NCBI GenBank assembly: GCA_937883755.1
Contig: CAKZYA010000001.1
Coordinates: 186,001 to 250,000 of the forward strand
DNA length: 64,000 bases
Direction of reading: 5' to 3'
Origin: an uncultured Flammeovirgaceae bacterium
Lineage (GTDB): Bacteria > Bacteroidota > Bacteroidia > Cytophagales > Cyclobacteriaceae
Position 1 is the stretch's first letter, and each line of letters opens with the position of its first letter. Both the position numbers and the translations under genes were made by a program. A model generated the notes under the pieces. The model saw only the letters and a program-made list of their open reading frames with translations. It was not told the DNA's origin and ran no database searches. Below, one piece after another: positions 9,194 to 17,443 of this stretch.

Positions 9194-10744
9194 AGGTAAT
9201 TCAATTTGCTCTCCAGCTTTACTGTAGAAGTGATATTCCATCATACCTAATGATGAGTCTTTTTCCAGATTCACCCACTTACGGTATTTAAAGAGCCAGT
9301 TTAGTCGTTTAGACATGATTCCGTGGGTAAAGTAGGCGAATAAATATGGATGCAGCGCAATGGTCAGCGATTTTTCATTTTGCTTACCCAGTAAATAATC
9401 TACATCCCGTTCGATCTGGTCGGAAATTAATATAGAAGGAGTAACTTTACCGGTGCCATTGCATGTAGGGCAAATTTCCTTGGTTACAATATTCAGCTCG
9501 GGGCGTACCCTTTGTCGGGTAATTTGCATGAGGCCAAATTTAGTAAGGGGCAGAATAGTATGCTTGGCTCGGTCACTCTTCATCACCTCGCGCATCTTCT
9601 GATAAACTGCTTTCTTATTCTCGGAACTTCGCATGTCGATGAAGTCTACGACGATGATTCCGCCCATATCACGCAGGCGAAGTTGCCGAGCAATTTCCTC
9701 TACGGCCTGTAAATTTACATTGAGAGCAGTCGCTTCCTGATCTTTTTCTGAGTTAGATTTATTACCACTGTTCACATCAACTACGTGCAGAGCTTCGGTA
9801 TGCTCAATAATGAGATAGCCACCGCCCGGCACACTTACTGACTGCCCAAATAGTGATTTGAGCTGTTTCTCAATGCCATAACTTTCAAACAGTTTGGCTT
9901 TACCGTGGTAGTGCTTAACAATCTTCTCTTTTTTAGGGGCAATCGTTTTGATGTACGATTTTACCTCCGAGAAAATATCGTTATCATCGGTAACAATACT
10001 ATCGAATGATTCATTTAGTACATCGCGCAACAACGAAGAGGCTCGCCCCACTTCCCCAATAATCTTTTCCCGAGGTTTGGCAGTTTGTAGCTTCTTCATA
10101 CCATCTTGCCAGGTCTTCACCAGGTTTCGCAGATCACGGTCTAGCTCAGCTACCTCCTTACCGGAGGCTACTGTGCGAATAATGACACCGAAACCTTCTG
10201 GCTTGATAGAAGAAACCAAGCGACTCAGTCGCTTGCGTTCATTTTTATCGGTGATTTTTTTCGATATATTAACTACGCTCGAGAAGGGTACCAGTATGAG
10301 GTATCTTCCGGCAATAGACAACTCGCAGGACAATCGTGGCCCTTTAGTTGAGATAGGTTCCTTGACAATTTGTACCAATACAGCCTGATTCCTATTGAGT
10401 ACCTGATTGATTTTTCCAAGCTTATCAATATCAGGTTCAGAATCGATCTTGCCGATTGGCTTCCCGTTACTTTTCTTCGCAAGTATACCTCGAACGTGTT
10501 TATTCAGCGTTCGGATTTGAGGACCTAAATCCAAGTAGTGCAGAAAGGCGTCTTTTTCATAGCCTACGTCGATAAACGCAGCGTTTAGACCTGGCACTAC
10601 TTTCCGGACGGTTCCCAAATAGATATCACCAACGGTGAATTTGTTGGTGTCAACTTCTTGATGAAATTCTACAAGGCTCTTATCTCGTAAAAGTGCTATA
10701 CGACATCCGTCTTGAGTTGAATTGATAACTAATTCATTGCTCAA
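9185..10744 (-). CDS. rng: Ribonuclease G/E family endoribonuclease
   Basis: The 519-residue protein matches RNase G in length and layout. It has an S1 RNA-binding domain at about 38-125 with the family inserts, then an RNase-H-like catalytic part whose metal-binding aspartates sit in LHVVDVNSG and IVVDFIDM. The zinc-link motif CPTCNGTGK at about 430 supports dimerisation. It cleaves single-stranded, AU-rich RNA in rRNA maturation and mRNA decay. The long RNase E scaffold tail is absent. The start is TTG at 10742-10744 (frame begins MSNELVI), because no ATG is in frame nearby. Confidence 0.95.
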   Translation of the reverse strand: MSNELVINSTQDGCRIALLRDKSLVEFHQEVDTNKFTVGDIYLGTVRKVVPGLNAAFIDVGYEKDAFLHYLDLGPQIRTLNKHVRGILAKKSNGKPIGKIDSEPDIDKLGKINQVLNRNQAVLVQIVKEPISTKGPRLSCELSIAGRYLILVPFSSVVNISKKITDKNERKRLSRLVSSIKPEGFGVIIRTVASGKEVAELDRDLRNLVKTWQDGMKKLQTAKPREKIIGEVGRASSLLRDVLNESFDSIVTDDNDIFSEVKSYIKTIAPKKEKIVKHYHGKAKLFESYGIEKQLKSLFGQSVSVPGGGYLIIEHTEALHVVDVNSGNKSNSEKDQEATALNVNLQAVEEIARQLRLRDMGGIIVVDFIDMRSSENKKAVYQKMREVMKSDRAKHTILPLTKFGLMQITRQRVRPELNIVTKEICPTCNGTGKVTPSILISDQIERDVDYLLGKQNEKSLTIALHPYLFAYFTHGIMSKRLNWLFKYRKWVNLEKDSSLGMMEYHFYSKAGEQIELPKA

Positions 10745-10896
10745 GGGATTAATATTTTAAGGGTATGGTATTTTGCTATATTTTAAATTGCAGACAACAA
10801 ACACATCTGCATCATTAATAGCCAAATACAAAATAGTAGTAAGAGGGTAGGCTACTACAAAAAAGTGCATTTACCTACCCAAAAAAGAGTCTTGTA

Positions 10897-10986
10897 TTAT
10901 TTTTTCTTATGACGATTTTTTCTCAGACGCTTCTTACGCTTATGCGTAGCAATTTTGTGTCGTTTTCGTTTTTTTCCACAAGGCAT
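10897..10986 (-). CDS. 29-residue Lys/Arg-rich ribosomal-type microprotein (AURKAIP1/COX24-like)
   Basis: The ATG at 10984-10986 opens a frame of 29 codons ending in TAA at 10897-10899. The product begins MPCGKKRKRH and ends RLRKNRHKKK, with 18 Lys/Arg residues. This composition and spacing resemble the short AURKAIP1/COX24 (mS38/bS22-type) proteins that are annotated as ribosomal proteins in many Bacteroidota. It sits between RNase G and HU in a housekeeping region, which fits a translation role. It is too short for ordinary gene finders. The family assignment is from memory of the sequence pattern. Confidence 0.8.
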   Translation of the reverse strand: MPCGKKRKRHKIATHKRKKRLRKNRHKKK

Positions 10987-11095
10987 ATTCTTAATGTTTT
11001 AGTGAAACAAATAATTTTATGTTATGATACTTCAATCTGTTAAATCTCATGAGCGATAGCACTAAACTCTAACAATTTAACACCACATTGCTCAA

Positions 11096-11908
11096 TTAAA
11101 TTCTCTCTAAATAATTATCCACATTAGCAACTATCTCGGGGTCATCGCTAATTGTTTTAATATATTCAAATTGCTTTCTTGATTTTTCGTTCTCTCCAGC
11201 TTCCAAATAACTTACTCCAAGCAAAAACTGCGCTTGCAGATTATCAGGGTTGATTTCTTTCACTTTCTCAAATCGTTCTACGGCTTTCTCATGTTGCCCT
11301 GATTGCATAGAAAGCAAACCTAAATTGTAGGTAGCTAATTCGTGGTTCTCATCCGCCTCTACTACTTCACGCAGCATCTGAATACCTTGCATCGGGTTTG
11401 ACGAACCAATGTACGTCATGGCTGATTTGGTTTTCGCATCCAAGTTGTCAGGCTCAGCTTCTAACACTTTGTCAAAGTAGAAGCGCACTTTTTCGCCTAA
11501 CTGCTGACCTTGTCCACTACTGAGTGCTCGCATGAAGGACTCGTAGTACATTTCTCCAGCTCTTTTCTCATCTGCTAGTGCCTCTGTCTGCTGAGCTATT
11601 ACTTCTGCATAATACGCGGCACTATCATAGCGGTCAGCTCGGATGAAGAGTTCCACTAATGAACTGGCAAAGATAGTATTTTTTTCGGTATCTGTGTTGG
11701 CAAGATATAAAGCACGGAGGCTATCGGCTTCTTCCTGTACGGCGGGAGTAAGTGGGGGGAGGTGAGCGTCTTCTCCGGTTTCGGCTACTGGAGATGGTGG
11801 TTCGCTTACAGAGTCCCCATCATTATCTACTACAATTCGCGGTAAACTGAATAGAGCTACAACCGCGATGATGGCTACCCCTACTATAATCAACTGTTTT
11901 TTAGCCAT
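11096..11908 (-). CDS. Membrane-anchored TPR repeat protein
   Basis: The 270-residue protein has an N-terminal transmembrane anchor (about 5-25) and then a Pro/Glu-rich linker. Tetratricopeptide repeats follow at about 80-265. The clearest are HELATYNLGLLSMQSGQHEK and AQFLLGVSYLEAGENEKS. TPR arrays hold partner proteins, so this is a scaffold exposed to the periplasm. It lies 49 nt downstream of the HU gene on the same strand and may be co-transcribed. A specific partner cannot be named. Confidence 0.85.
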   Translation of the reverse strand: MAKKQLIIVGVAIIAVVALFSLPRIVVDNDGDSVSEPPSPVAETGEDAHLPPLTPAVQEEADSLRALYLANTDTEKNTIFASSLVELFIRADRYDSAAYYAEVIAQQTEALADEKRAGEMYYESFMRALSSGQGQQLGEKVRFYFDKVLEAEPDNLDAKTKSAMTYIGSSNPMQGIQMLREVVEADENHELATYNLGLLSMQSGQHEKAVERFEKVKEINPDNLQAQFLLGVSYLEAGENEKSRKQFEYIKTISDDPEIVANVDNYLERI

Positions 11909-11957
11909 AGTTTCGGAAAATCACGGGGCTTTAGAAGCCACCAGAAAGGAAAGCCGT

Positions 11958-12275
11958 TTAGCTAGGCTCAGTTACTTTAAGTTTCTCACTCAACTTTTCG
12001 CTGGTTTTAATCTTCTCTACAAAAACCTTGGAAGGTTTAAAGCTAGGGACGAAATGTTCTTCGATAACGATGGCGGTATTTTTAGAAATATTACGGCCAA
12101 TTTTCTGCGCTCGCTTTTTATTCACAAAGCTCCCAAATCCACGTACATAAATGTTTTCACCCTCCGCCATTGAATTTTTTACTACAGTAAAGAAAGCCTC
12201 CACAGTGGTATAAACATCTGCTTTGTCAATACCTGTTTTGTCAGCAATCTGTTGAACTACTTCTGCTTTGGTCAC
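11958..12275 (-). CDS. HU/IHF family nucleoid DNA-binding protein
   Basis: The 105-residue protein has the HU fold: an N-terminal helical dimer part (TKAEVVQQIADKTGIDKADV), then VRGFGSFVNKKRAQKIGRN, which holds the DNA-bending beta arm region. A basic/acidic tail of about 15 residues extends past the usual 90. It bends and compacts DNA. The start codon is GTG (12273-12275). It is divergent from mutY across 159 nt that contain the motif TTACCCCAATTTT, which recurs before ssb. Confidence 0.93.
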   Translation of the reverse strand: MTKAEVVQQIADKTGIDKADVYTTVEAFFTVVKNSMAEGENIYVRGFGSFVNKKRAQKIGRNISKNTAIVIEEHFVPSFKPSKVFVEKIKTSEKLSEKLKVTEPS

Positions 12276-12434
12276 GTTTCGTCTAGGTTTTAGTTAAGTA
12301 CTGGATTTTGGAAGTTACCCCAATTTTGGGAGCGTAAATTTAAAGGTAAATCATAAATTTAAAAAAAAAGAAACAAAATATCCCTGAAGTGTATCATCTT
12401 TCCAAAGATTCTATCGCCTTATTAGCCAATCAGT

Positions 12435-13499
12435 TTGGAGCAGTTACTTTTTTCTGAGAAAATTATTCAGTGGTATCAGAAGCATCGTCGTGATTTACCC
12501 TGGCGGCACACAACCGATCCGTACCAAATCTGGCTTTCGGAAGTCATCTTGCAACAAACTCGAGTTGCTCAAGGGTTACCTTACTATCAAAGGTTTATAG
12601 AGGCTTTTCCTAGTGTGTACGATTTGGCAAATGCCTCTGAACAAGAAGTACTTCGGTTGTGGCAGGGGTTGGGTTACTACTCGCGGGCTCGCAACCTGCA
12701 CGCCTGCGCCAAAAGTATTGTTAAGGACTACGGAGGTAAATTTCCAACAACTTACCAAGAGTTGATAAAATTGAAAGGCGTTGGTGCTTACACTGCGGCG
12801 GCTATTGCTTCGTTTGCTTTTAATGAAACTGTTCCGGTAGTAGATGGCAATGTGTACCGGGTGCTCGCCCGGGTATTTGGTATTGATGACGATATTTTAT
12901 CTACTACTGGACAAAAGAGATTCCGAAAAGTTGCTGATCAGTTAGTCCCTGACGGGAAGGCTAATGTGTATAATCAGGCTATTATGGAGTTTGGAGCGTT
13001 GCAATGCACTCCGGCGAATCCAGCTTGTTTACTTTGTCCAGTAGAGGCAACCTGCTACGCTTATCAGCATGGCAAACAAAAAGAACTGCCCGTAAAAATT
13101 AAAAAAGGGAAAATTAAAGATCGCTATTTGCATTATGTGGTAGTTCAGCAAAATGAAAAACTCTTGATGAAGCAGCGTCCAGCTAAGGGTATTTGGGCAG
13201 GGTTATATGATTTTCACCTAGTAGAGGCTAGTAAATCTCAGGAATGGGATGCGTTAGATGATTCCCTTGTAAGTGAATTGGTACAGCAACAACCTGCGGT
13301 AAAAAAATCAAAAGTATATCAGCATCAGCTATCGCATCAGCGTCTGCACGTTATTTTCTACACAGTTACTGTAAATGGAAGTCTAGCACAAGAGCCTCTC
13401 GCTACTACCGGACAATTCTACTCGCAAGAAGAAGTAGAGCGACTACCGAAACCTATTTTAATTGATAATTTTTTACAAAATGAGATTCTATCTCATTAA
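12435..13499 (+). CDS. mutY: A/G-specific adenine DNA glycosylase
   Basis: The 354-residue protein has the helix-hairpin-helix (LKGVGAYTAAAIASFAF), the catalytic Asp region (VVDGNVYRVLAR), and a 4Fe-4S cluster with Cys spacing 6-2-5 (CTPANPACLLCPVEATC). A C-terminal NUDIX-like domain from about 230 recognises 8-oxoguanine. MutY removes adenine mispaired with 8-oxoG. The start must be TTG at 12435-12437, since an in-frame stop lies at 12423-12425 and no Met follows before the catalytic core. The order HU, mutY, ssb, gldE is conserved in Bacteroidota. Confidence 0.97.
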   Translation: MEQLLFSEKIIQWYQKHRRDLPWRHTTDPYQIWLSEVILQQTRVAQGLPYYQRFIEAFPSVYDLANASEQEVLRLWQGLGYYSRARNLHACAKSIVKDYGGKFPTTYQELIKLKGVGAYTAAAIASFAFNETVPVVDGNVYRVLARVFGIDDDILSTTGQKRFRKVADQLVPDGKANVYNQAIMEFGALQCTPANPACLLCPVEATCYAYQHGKQKELPVKIKKGKIKDRYLHYVVVQQNEKLLMKQRPAKGIWAGLYDFHLVEASKSQEWDALDDSLVSELVQQQPAVKKSKVYQHQLSHQRLHVIFYTVTVNGSLAQEPLATTGQFYSQEEVERLPKPILIDNFLQNEILSH

Positions 13500-13622
13500 T
13501 TAATTTAGTAACTTGTTAAGAGGCAGGTTCGGTCATTACCCCAATTTTCACCAACTTTGCGAATCATTGGAACATTAAGCGGTCTTTTTAAGTAATAAAA
13601 TACATATTAACACCAATTATCT

Positions 13623-14114
13623 ATGGCTGGAGTCAATAAAGTAATATTAGTGGGCAATTTGGGGGCTGATCCGGAAATCCGTCATCTGGAAAGCGGATCT
13701 AAAGTAGCCAATATCAGCATCGCTACCTCAGAATCATATACTAATCGTAATGGCGAAAGAGTAGAGCAAACCGAATGGCACCGGGTAGAGCTGTGGGATC
13801 GTTTGGCTGATCTGTGTGAAAAATATCTAGCCAAGGGGCGCACGGTTTATATTGAAGGAAAAATTAGGACAAACGAGTATCAAGATAAGGAGGGTATTAC
13901 GCGCTATGATAAGCGGATTCGTGCTACTAACATGACTTTTGTAGGTGGTCGGAATGAGGAAAATAGTGGAAATAATTACTCTCCTCCTCCAAGCAAAGCA
14001 AGTGTTCCCCAAGCATCTGAGCCGAGCGGTGCAGCACCCGCCAGCTCTACACCCGCCCCAGCAACCAGCACCGGAACTGCAGCTAACGACGAAATGGACG
14101 ATCTGCCGTTCTAA
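13623..14114 (+). CDS. ssb: Single-stranded DNA-binding protein
   Basis: The 163-residue protein has an N-terminal OB fold (MAGVNKVILVGNLGADPEIR; then TEWHRVELWDRLADLCEKYL), a low-complexity Pro/Ala/Ser linker at about 115-152, and the acidic tip DEMDDLPF that binds repair and replication partners. It coats single-stranded DNA as a tetramer. It lies 123 nt after mutY and 22 nt before gldE, matching the order known from Flavobacterium. Confidence 0.98.
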   Translation: MAGVNKVILVGNLGADPEIRHLESGSKVANISIATSESYTNRNGERVEQTEWHRVELWDRLADLCEKYLAKGRTVYIEGKIRTNEYQDKEGITRYDKRIRATNMTFVGGRNEENSGNNYSPPPSKASVPQASEPSGAAPASSTPAPATSTGTAANDEMDDLPF

Positions 14115-14136
14115 TTGATCACCTAAATCTAATCTG

Positions 14137-15525
14137 TTGGAATCTTCTTTAGACGACCCACTCCCGGAACCGCTGCTCTTTTTACTGGTTGATACTCTTA
14201 CTACACCTACCCTGTTCTACGTTGGTATTGTCATACTTCTGCTGGTTCTGCTGTTTTGTTCAGCTATGATTTCTGGCTCTGAAGTAGCGTTCTTCTCCCT
14301 TTCTTCGGACGAAGTGGATACATGCCGGGATAGTCAGTCACCAGCCGATCGTCATATTACCAATTTGCTAGATCAGCCAAAAATATTGCTGGCTACTATT
14401 CTGATACTGAATAACTTAGTGAACGTAGCCATCGTAACACTCTCGACCTACGCCACTTGGCAGTACTTTGGGAAAAATACTGGAGGGAGCGTAATTGTAA
14501 TACTTACTACTTCAGTAACCGTGGCCATTCTGTTTTTCGGTGAGATTCTGCCTAAGCAGTATGCTGTTCACTATTCCTTGATTTTTGCCAAACGTACGGC
14601 AGGTACCTTAAATATTGCTGCCCGTTTTTTCAAACCCCTATCCATTGCATTGATGTCGTTTAGCAATTTGGTAGAAAAACGGCTGGACAGAAAGGGCTAT
14701 CAGGTTTCGGTAGATGAACTGAACCAGGCACTAGAAATTACTACTCGTAATGATAAGAATGCCACTGAAGAAGAGAAGGGGATTTTAAAAGGAATTGTAA
14801 ACTTTGGTACGCTTTCCGTAAAGCAGGTGATGCGTTCTCGTATTGATATTACCGCAATTGATATTGAGCTTGATTTTCACGAGCTGATGGATATTATCAA
14901 CAAAACGGGCTACTCCCGTTTACCCGTTTATCGGGAAACAGTTGATAGTATTGAGGGAATTCTGTATGTAAAAGACTTGCTTCCTCACCTCGATCAGGAA
15001 GATACATTCACTTGGCAAAGTCTATTACATAAAGGTTTTTTTGTTCCGGAGAGTAAGAAAATAGATTCTCTACTGAAAGATTTTCAGGACAAGCGCGTAC
15101 ATATGGCTATTGTCGTCGATGAATATGGCGGCACTTCGGGACTCATCACTCTAGAAGATATTATTGAAGAAATTGTAGGGGAGATCAACGACGAGTTTGA
15201 TGAAAATGATATTCACTACAATAAGCTAGATGAGAATACTTTTGTATTTGAGGGGAAAACTTCACTGAACGACTTTTGTAAAGTTCTGGACGAAGATATT
15301 TCCTTGTTTGAAAGTGTGAAGGGGGAAAGTGAATCGTTGGGCGGGTTGCTCTTAGAAATTCACGCCAAACTGCCCCGAGCCGGGGAAAAAATTCAGTACG
15401 ATAAGTATGTGTTTACTGTAGTAGCGGTTGACAATAAGCGTATCAAACGGATTCGGGTGTTACGACAGTACCCGAATAAAGTGACCCAATCCCAGGAAAA
15501 AATAAATTCATCGGTTAATCGCTAG
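14137..15525 (+). CDS. gldE: Gliding-motility-associated CNNM/CorC family membrane protein GldE
   Basis: The 462-residue protein has an N-terminal CNNM (DUF21) transmembrane domain at about 20-200, two CBS domains at about 225-340 (MRSRIDITAIDI; MAIVVDEYGGTSGLITLEDI) and a C-terminal CorC_HlyC domain. This architecture next to ssb is that of GldE, which in Flavobacterium supports gliding and assembly of the type IX secretion machinery together with GldD. The start is TTG at 14137-14139. gldD is not next to it here: an alpha/beta hydrolase gene follows after 1 nt, so the pair is split or gldD lies elsewhere. Confidence 0.9.
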   Translation: MESSLDDPLPEPLLFLLVDTLTTPTLFYVGIVILLLVLLFCSAMISGSEVAFFSLSSDEVDTCRDSQSPADRHITNLLDQPKILLATILILNNLVNVAIVTLSTYATWQYFGKNTGGSVIVILTTSVTVAILFFGEILPKQYAVHYSLIFAKRTAGTLNIAARFFKPLSIALMSFSNLVEKRLDRKGYQVSVDELNQALEITTRNDKNATEEEKGILKGIVNFGTLSVKQVMRSRIDITAIDIELDFHELMDIINKTGYSRLPVYRETVDSIEGILYVKDLLPHLDQEDTFTWQSLLHKGFFVPESKKIDSLLKDFQDKRVHMAIVVDEYGGTSGLITLEDIIEEIVGEINDEFDENDIHYNKLDENTFVFEGKTSLNDFCKVLDEDISLFESVKGESESLGGLLLEIHAKLPRAGEKIQYDKYVFTVVAVDNKRIKRIRVLRQYPNKVTQSQEKINSSVNR

Positions 15526-15526
15526 T

Positions 15527-16291
15527 ATGGAATTACATTACCGCACTTTGGGCAAGGGTCAGCCCGTCATAATTTTGCACGGTATTTTCGGTACTTCTGA
15601 CAACTGGCAAACTTTTGGTAAGCAGCTTGCGGGAAATTATCAGGTTTTTCTGGTTGACCAACGTAACCACGGTTTATCTCCCCACAGTGATACGTTTGAT
15701 TATCCGACGATGGCCGCTGATTTGCACCAATTTATTCAGCAACATCAGTTAGAAAACCCGGTCATTATTGGGCATTCAATGGGGGGAAAGGTGGCTATGT
15801 TCTATGCGGTATCTCATCCTGAAGAACTTGATAAATTAGTGGTGGTAGATATTGCGCCCCGAAATTACCCTATTCATCATCAGCATATTTTAGATGCTAT
15901 GAGTGGAGTAGGTTTAGCGTCAGCCACTAGCCGAAAGGATATTGAGGAACAGCTAAAGCCCTACTTGCCTGATTTTGGGGTACGGCAGTTCATTATGAAA
16001 AACCTGAAGCGGGAAGATGATAACTCCTTTTCTTGGAAACTGAACCTTTCGGCTATTAAGGAAAATATTGCCAATGTAGGCTTAGCAGTAGATAATGATG
16101 CTAAAGTAGATAGATCAACGCTGTTTGTGCGAGGAGAAAATTCTGATTATATCGGTTCTGAAGACGAAGAATTAATTCGACAAATTTTTCCTCTGGCTCA
16201 AATAGTCACCATAGAAAATGCCGGACACTGGGTACACGCTGAACAGCCCAAAGCACTGTATGAAGTATTGCTGAAATTTTTATCTAACTGA
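15527..16291 (+). CDS. Alpha/beta hydrolase, YbfF-like esterase
   Basis: The 254-residue protein has the alpha/beta hydrolase signatures: oxyanion-hole HGIFGTSDNW, nucleophile elbow GHSMGG, acid region FVRGENSDYI and catalytic His in NAGHWVHAEQP. It is probably an acyl or ester hydrolase in the cytoplasm, as no signal peptide is present. It begins 1 nt after the gldE stop, so translation is likely coupled. The substrate is not predictable. Confidence 0.9.
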   Translation: MELHYRTLGKGQPVIILHGIFGTSDNWQTFGKQLAGNYQVFLVDQRNHGLSPHSDTFDYPTMAADLHQFIQQHQLENPVIIGHSMGGKVAMFYAVSHPEELDKLVVVDIAPRNYPIHHQHILDAMSGVGLASATSRKDIEEQLKPYLPDFGVRQFIMKNLKREDDNSFSWKLNLSAIKENIANVGLAVDNDAKVDRSTLFVRGENSDYIGSEDEELIRQIFPLAQIVTIENAGHWVHAEQPKALYEVLLKFLSN

Positions 16292-16301
16292 GAAATCATC
16301 T

Positions 16302-16532
16302 CTAGCTTAATCGCCGAAATAGATAAATGATCAGAGAAACAATTACACTCAATAGAATACTAGTTGCTAAGGGAAAGTAGAAGGTGAAATTCTCTCGCTC
16401 AATACTAATATCGCCGGGAAGCCTTCCAATCAAAGGAATTCGGTCGGAGAAATACACCATTAATCCTACAAACACAATTGTTATTCCCACAATGATTAGT
16501 AAAAGCCCCATATTCTTTCGTTGACTTTTCAT
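16302..16532 (-). CDS. DUF2905 family small membrane protein
   Basis: The 76-residue protein has two transmembrane helices (about 8-28 and 54-71) and the family core GRLPGDISIERENFTFYFPL. The function of DUF2905 is unknown. It is encoded opposite its neighbours: it ends 10 nt after the hydrolase stop, and its ATG lies 5 nt from the ATG of the next plus-strand gene. Its promoter must therefore lie within that gene. Confidence 0.9.
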   Translation of the reverse strand: MKSQRKNMGLLLIIVGITIVFVGLMVYFSDRIPLIGRLPGDISIERENFTFYFPLATSILLSVIVSLIIYLFRRLS

Positions 16533-16537
16533 CGCCT

Positions 16538-17263
16538 ATGCCTGACGCTTCATCAAAAGGTACTATCTATTTAATTCCCACGGTAATTGCCCCCGATACT
16601 CAGTCGCAAGTTTTAGCACCGCAAGTTCGGGAAATTGCGAACCGAATTAGTTATTTTTTAGTAGAGAATGTGCGTACTGCTCGTCGCTTTTTAAGTTCTA
16701 TGTCTATTCAAACACCCATTAGTGAGCTTCAGTTTGAGTTACTTACCAAGAAAACTTCTTCGGATACATTACCTCACTTAATGAAGCCTGCTTTAGTCGG
16801 ACAAGATATTGGTATTATGTCTGAGGCTGGTTGTCCGGGAGTAGCTGACCCAGGGGCTAGGGCAGTCGCTTATGCTCATCAGCAAAGCTTTCGCGTGGTT
16901 CCGCTGGTAGGACCATCTTCAATCTTACTTGCCCTCATGGCATCGGGCTTTAGCGGGCAATCTTTTGCGTTTCATGGCTATCTACCCATAGATAGAGAAA
17001 AGCGAAGGCAGGCTATTAAAAGGTTAGAAAAACAGTCAAAACAATATAATCAGACTCAGATTTTTATGGAAACTCCGTACCGTAATAACCAATTACTAGC
17101 GGATGTTATTAAATGCTGTCAGCCTAAAACCTTAATCTGTGTAGCTAGAAATATCAGTGGTTCAGATGAATACATTAAAACCCAGCCCGTTTGTATCTGG
17201 CAAAAAAACTTACCTGATTTACACAAAGTACCAACGGTGTTTTTGTTATATGCGGCTAAATAA
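16538..17263 (+). CDS. SAM-dependent methyltransferase of the tetrapyrrole-methylase/RsmI family
   Basis: The 241-residue protein has the RsmI-like SAM site (SEAGCPGVADPGA) and the following LVGPSSILLALMASGFSGQ loop. It begins YLIPTVIAPDTQ, as in the Bacteroidota paralogue that is distinct from canonical RsmI. A 2'-O-methylation role on 16S rRNA is possible, but the substrate of this branch is not established. Start codons of this gene and the DUF2905 gene are 5 nt apart and divergent, so its promoter would sit inside the DUF2905 gene, or it is read from the gldE operon. Confidence 0.88.
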   Translation: MPDASSKGTIYLIPTVIAPDTQSQVLAPQVREIANRISYFLVENVRTARRFLSSMSIQTPISELQFELLTKKTSSDTLPHLMKPALVGQDIGIMSEAGCPGVADPGARAVAYAHQQSFRVVPLVGPSSILLALMASGFSGQSFAFHGYLPIDREKRRQAIKRLEKQSKQYNQTQIFMETPYRNNQLLADVIKCCQPKTLICVARNISGSDEYIKTQPVCIWQKNLPDLHKVPTVFLLYAAK

Positions 17264-17311
17264 GGTGTATGGTGCTCAATTATTATAATTATCCCTGAAC
17301 ACAATATTAAG

Positions 17312-17341
17312 TTTGAGTTTTTCTGCATTTCATTAACTTTG
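17312..17341 (+). promoter_or_regulatory. Bacteroidota-type promoter of metK
   Basis: TTTG (17312-17315) and TAACTTTG (17334-17341) are 18 nt apart, matching the TTTG / TAnnTTTG consensus of the primary sigma factor in this phylum. It would give a leader of about 95 nt before metK. Confidence 0.65.
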
Positions 17342-17372
17342 CCCAACTAAATCTTATCGTGAGATTATCATT

Positions 17373-17398
17373 GTAATTCAACTAAAATGTTGAATTAC
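17373..17398 (+). promoter_or_regulatory. Leader hairpin before metK
   Basis: GTAATTCAAC and GTTGAATTAC are perfect 10-nt inverted arms around a 6-nt loop, inside the predicted metK leader and 45 nt before the start codon. A smaller stem (AATCT/AGATT, 17350-17366) precedes it. The pair could be a regulatory RNA or an operator. No T run follows, so it is not a terminator, and it does not match a SAM riboswitch that I can recognise. Confidence 0.5.
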
Positions 17399-17443
17399 GA
17401 CTATTTTCATACTATCAATTATTTCATTTTCAACTAACGTTCT

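Noticed and set aside
10845-10880. GGGTAGG/CCTACCC hairpin as terminator of the microprotein gene
   Set aside because: On the minus strand the T run lies before the hairpin, not after it, so it does not have the layout of an intrinsic terminator.
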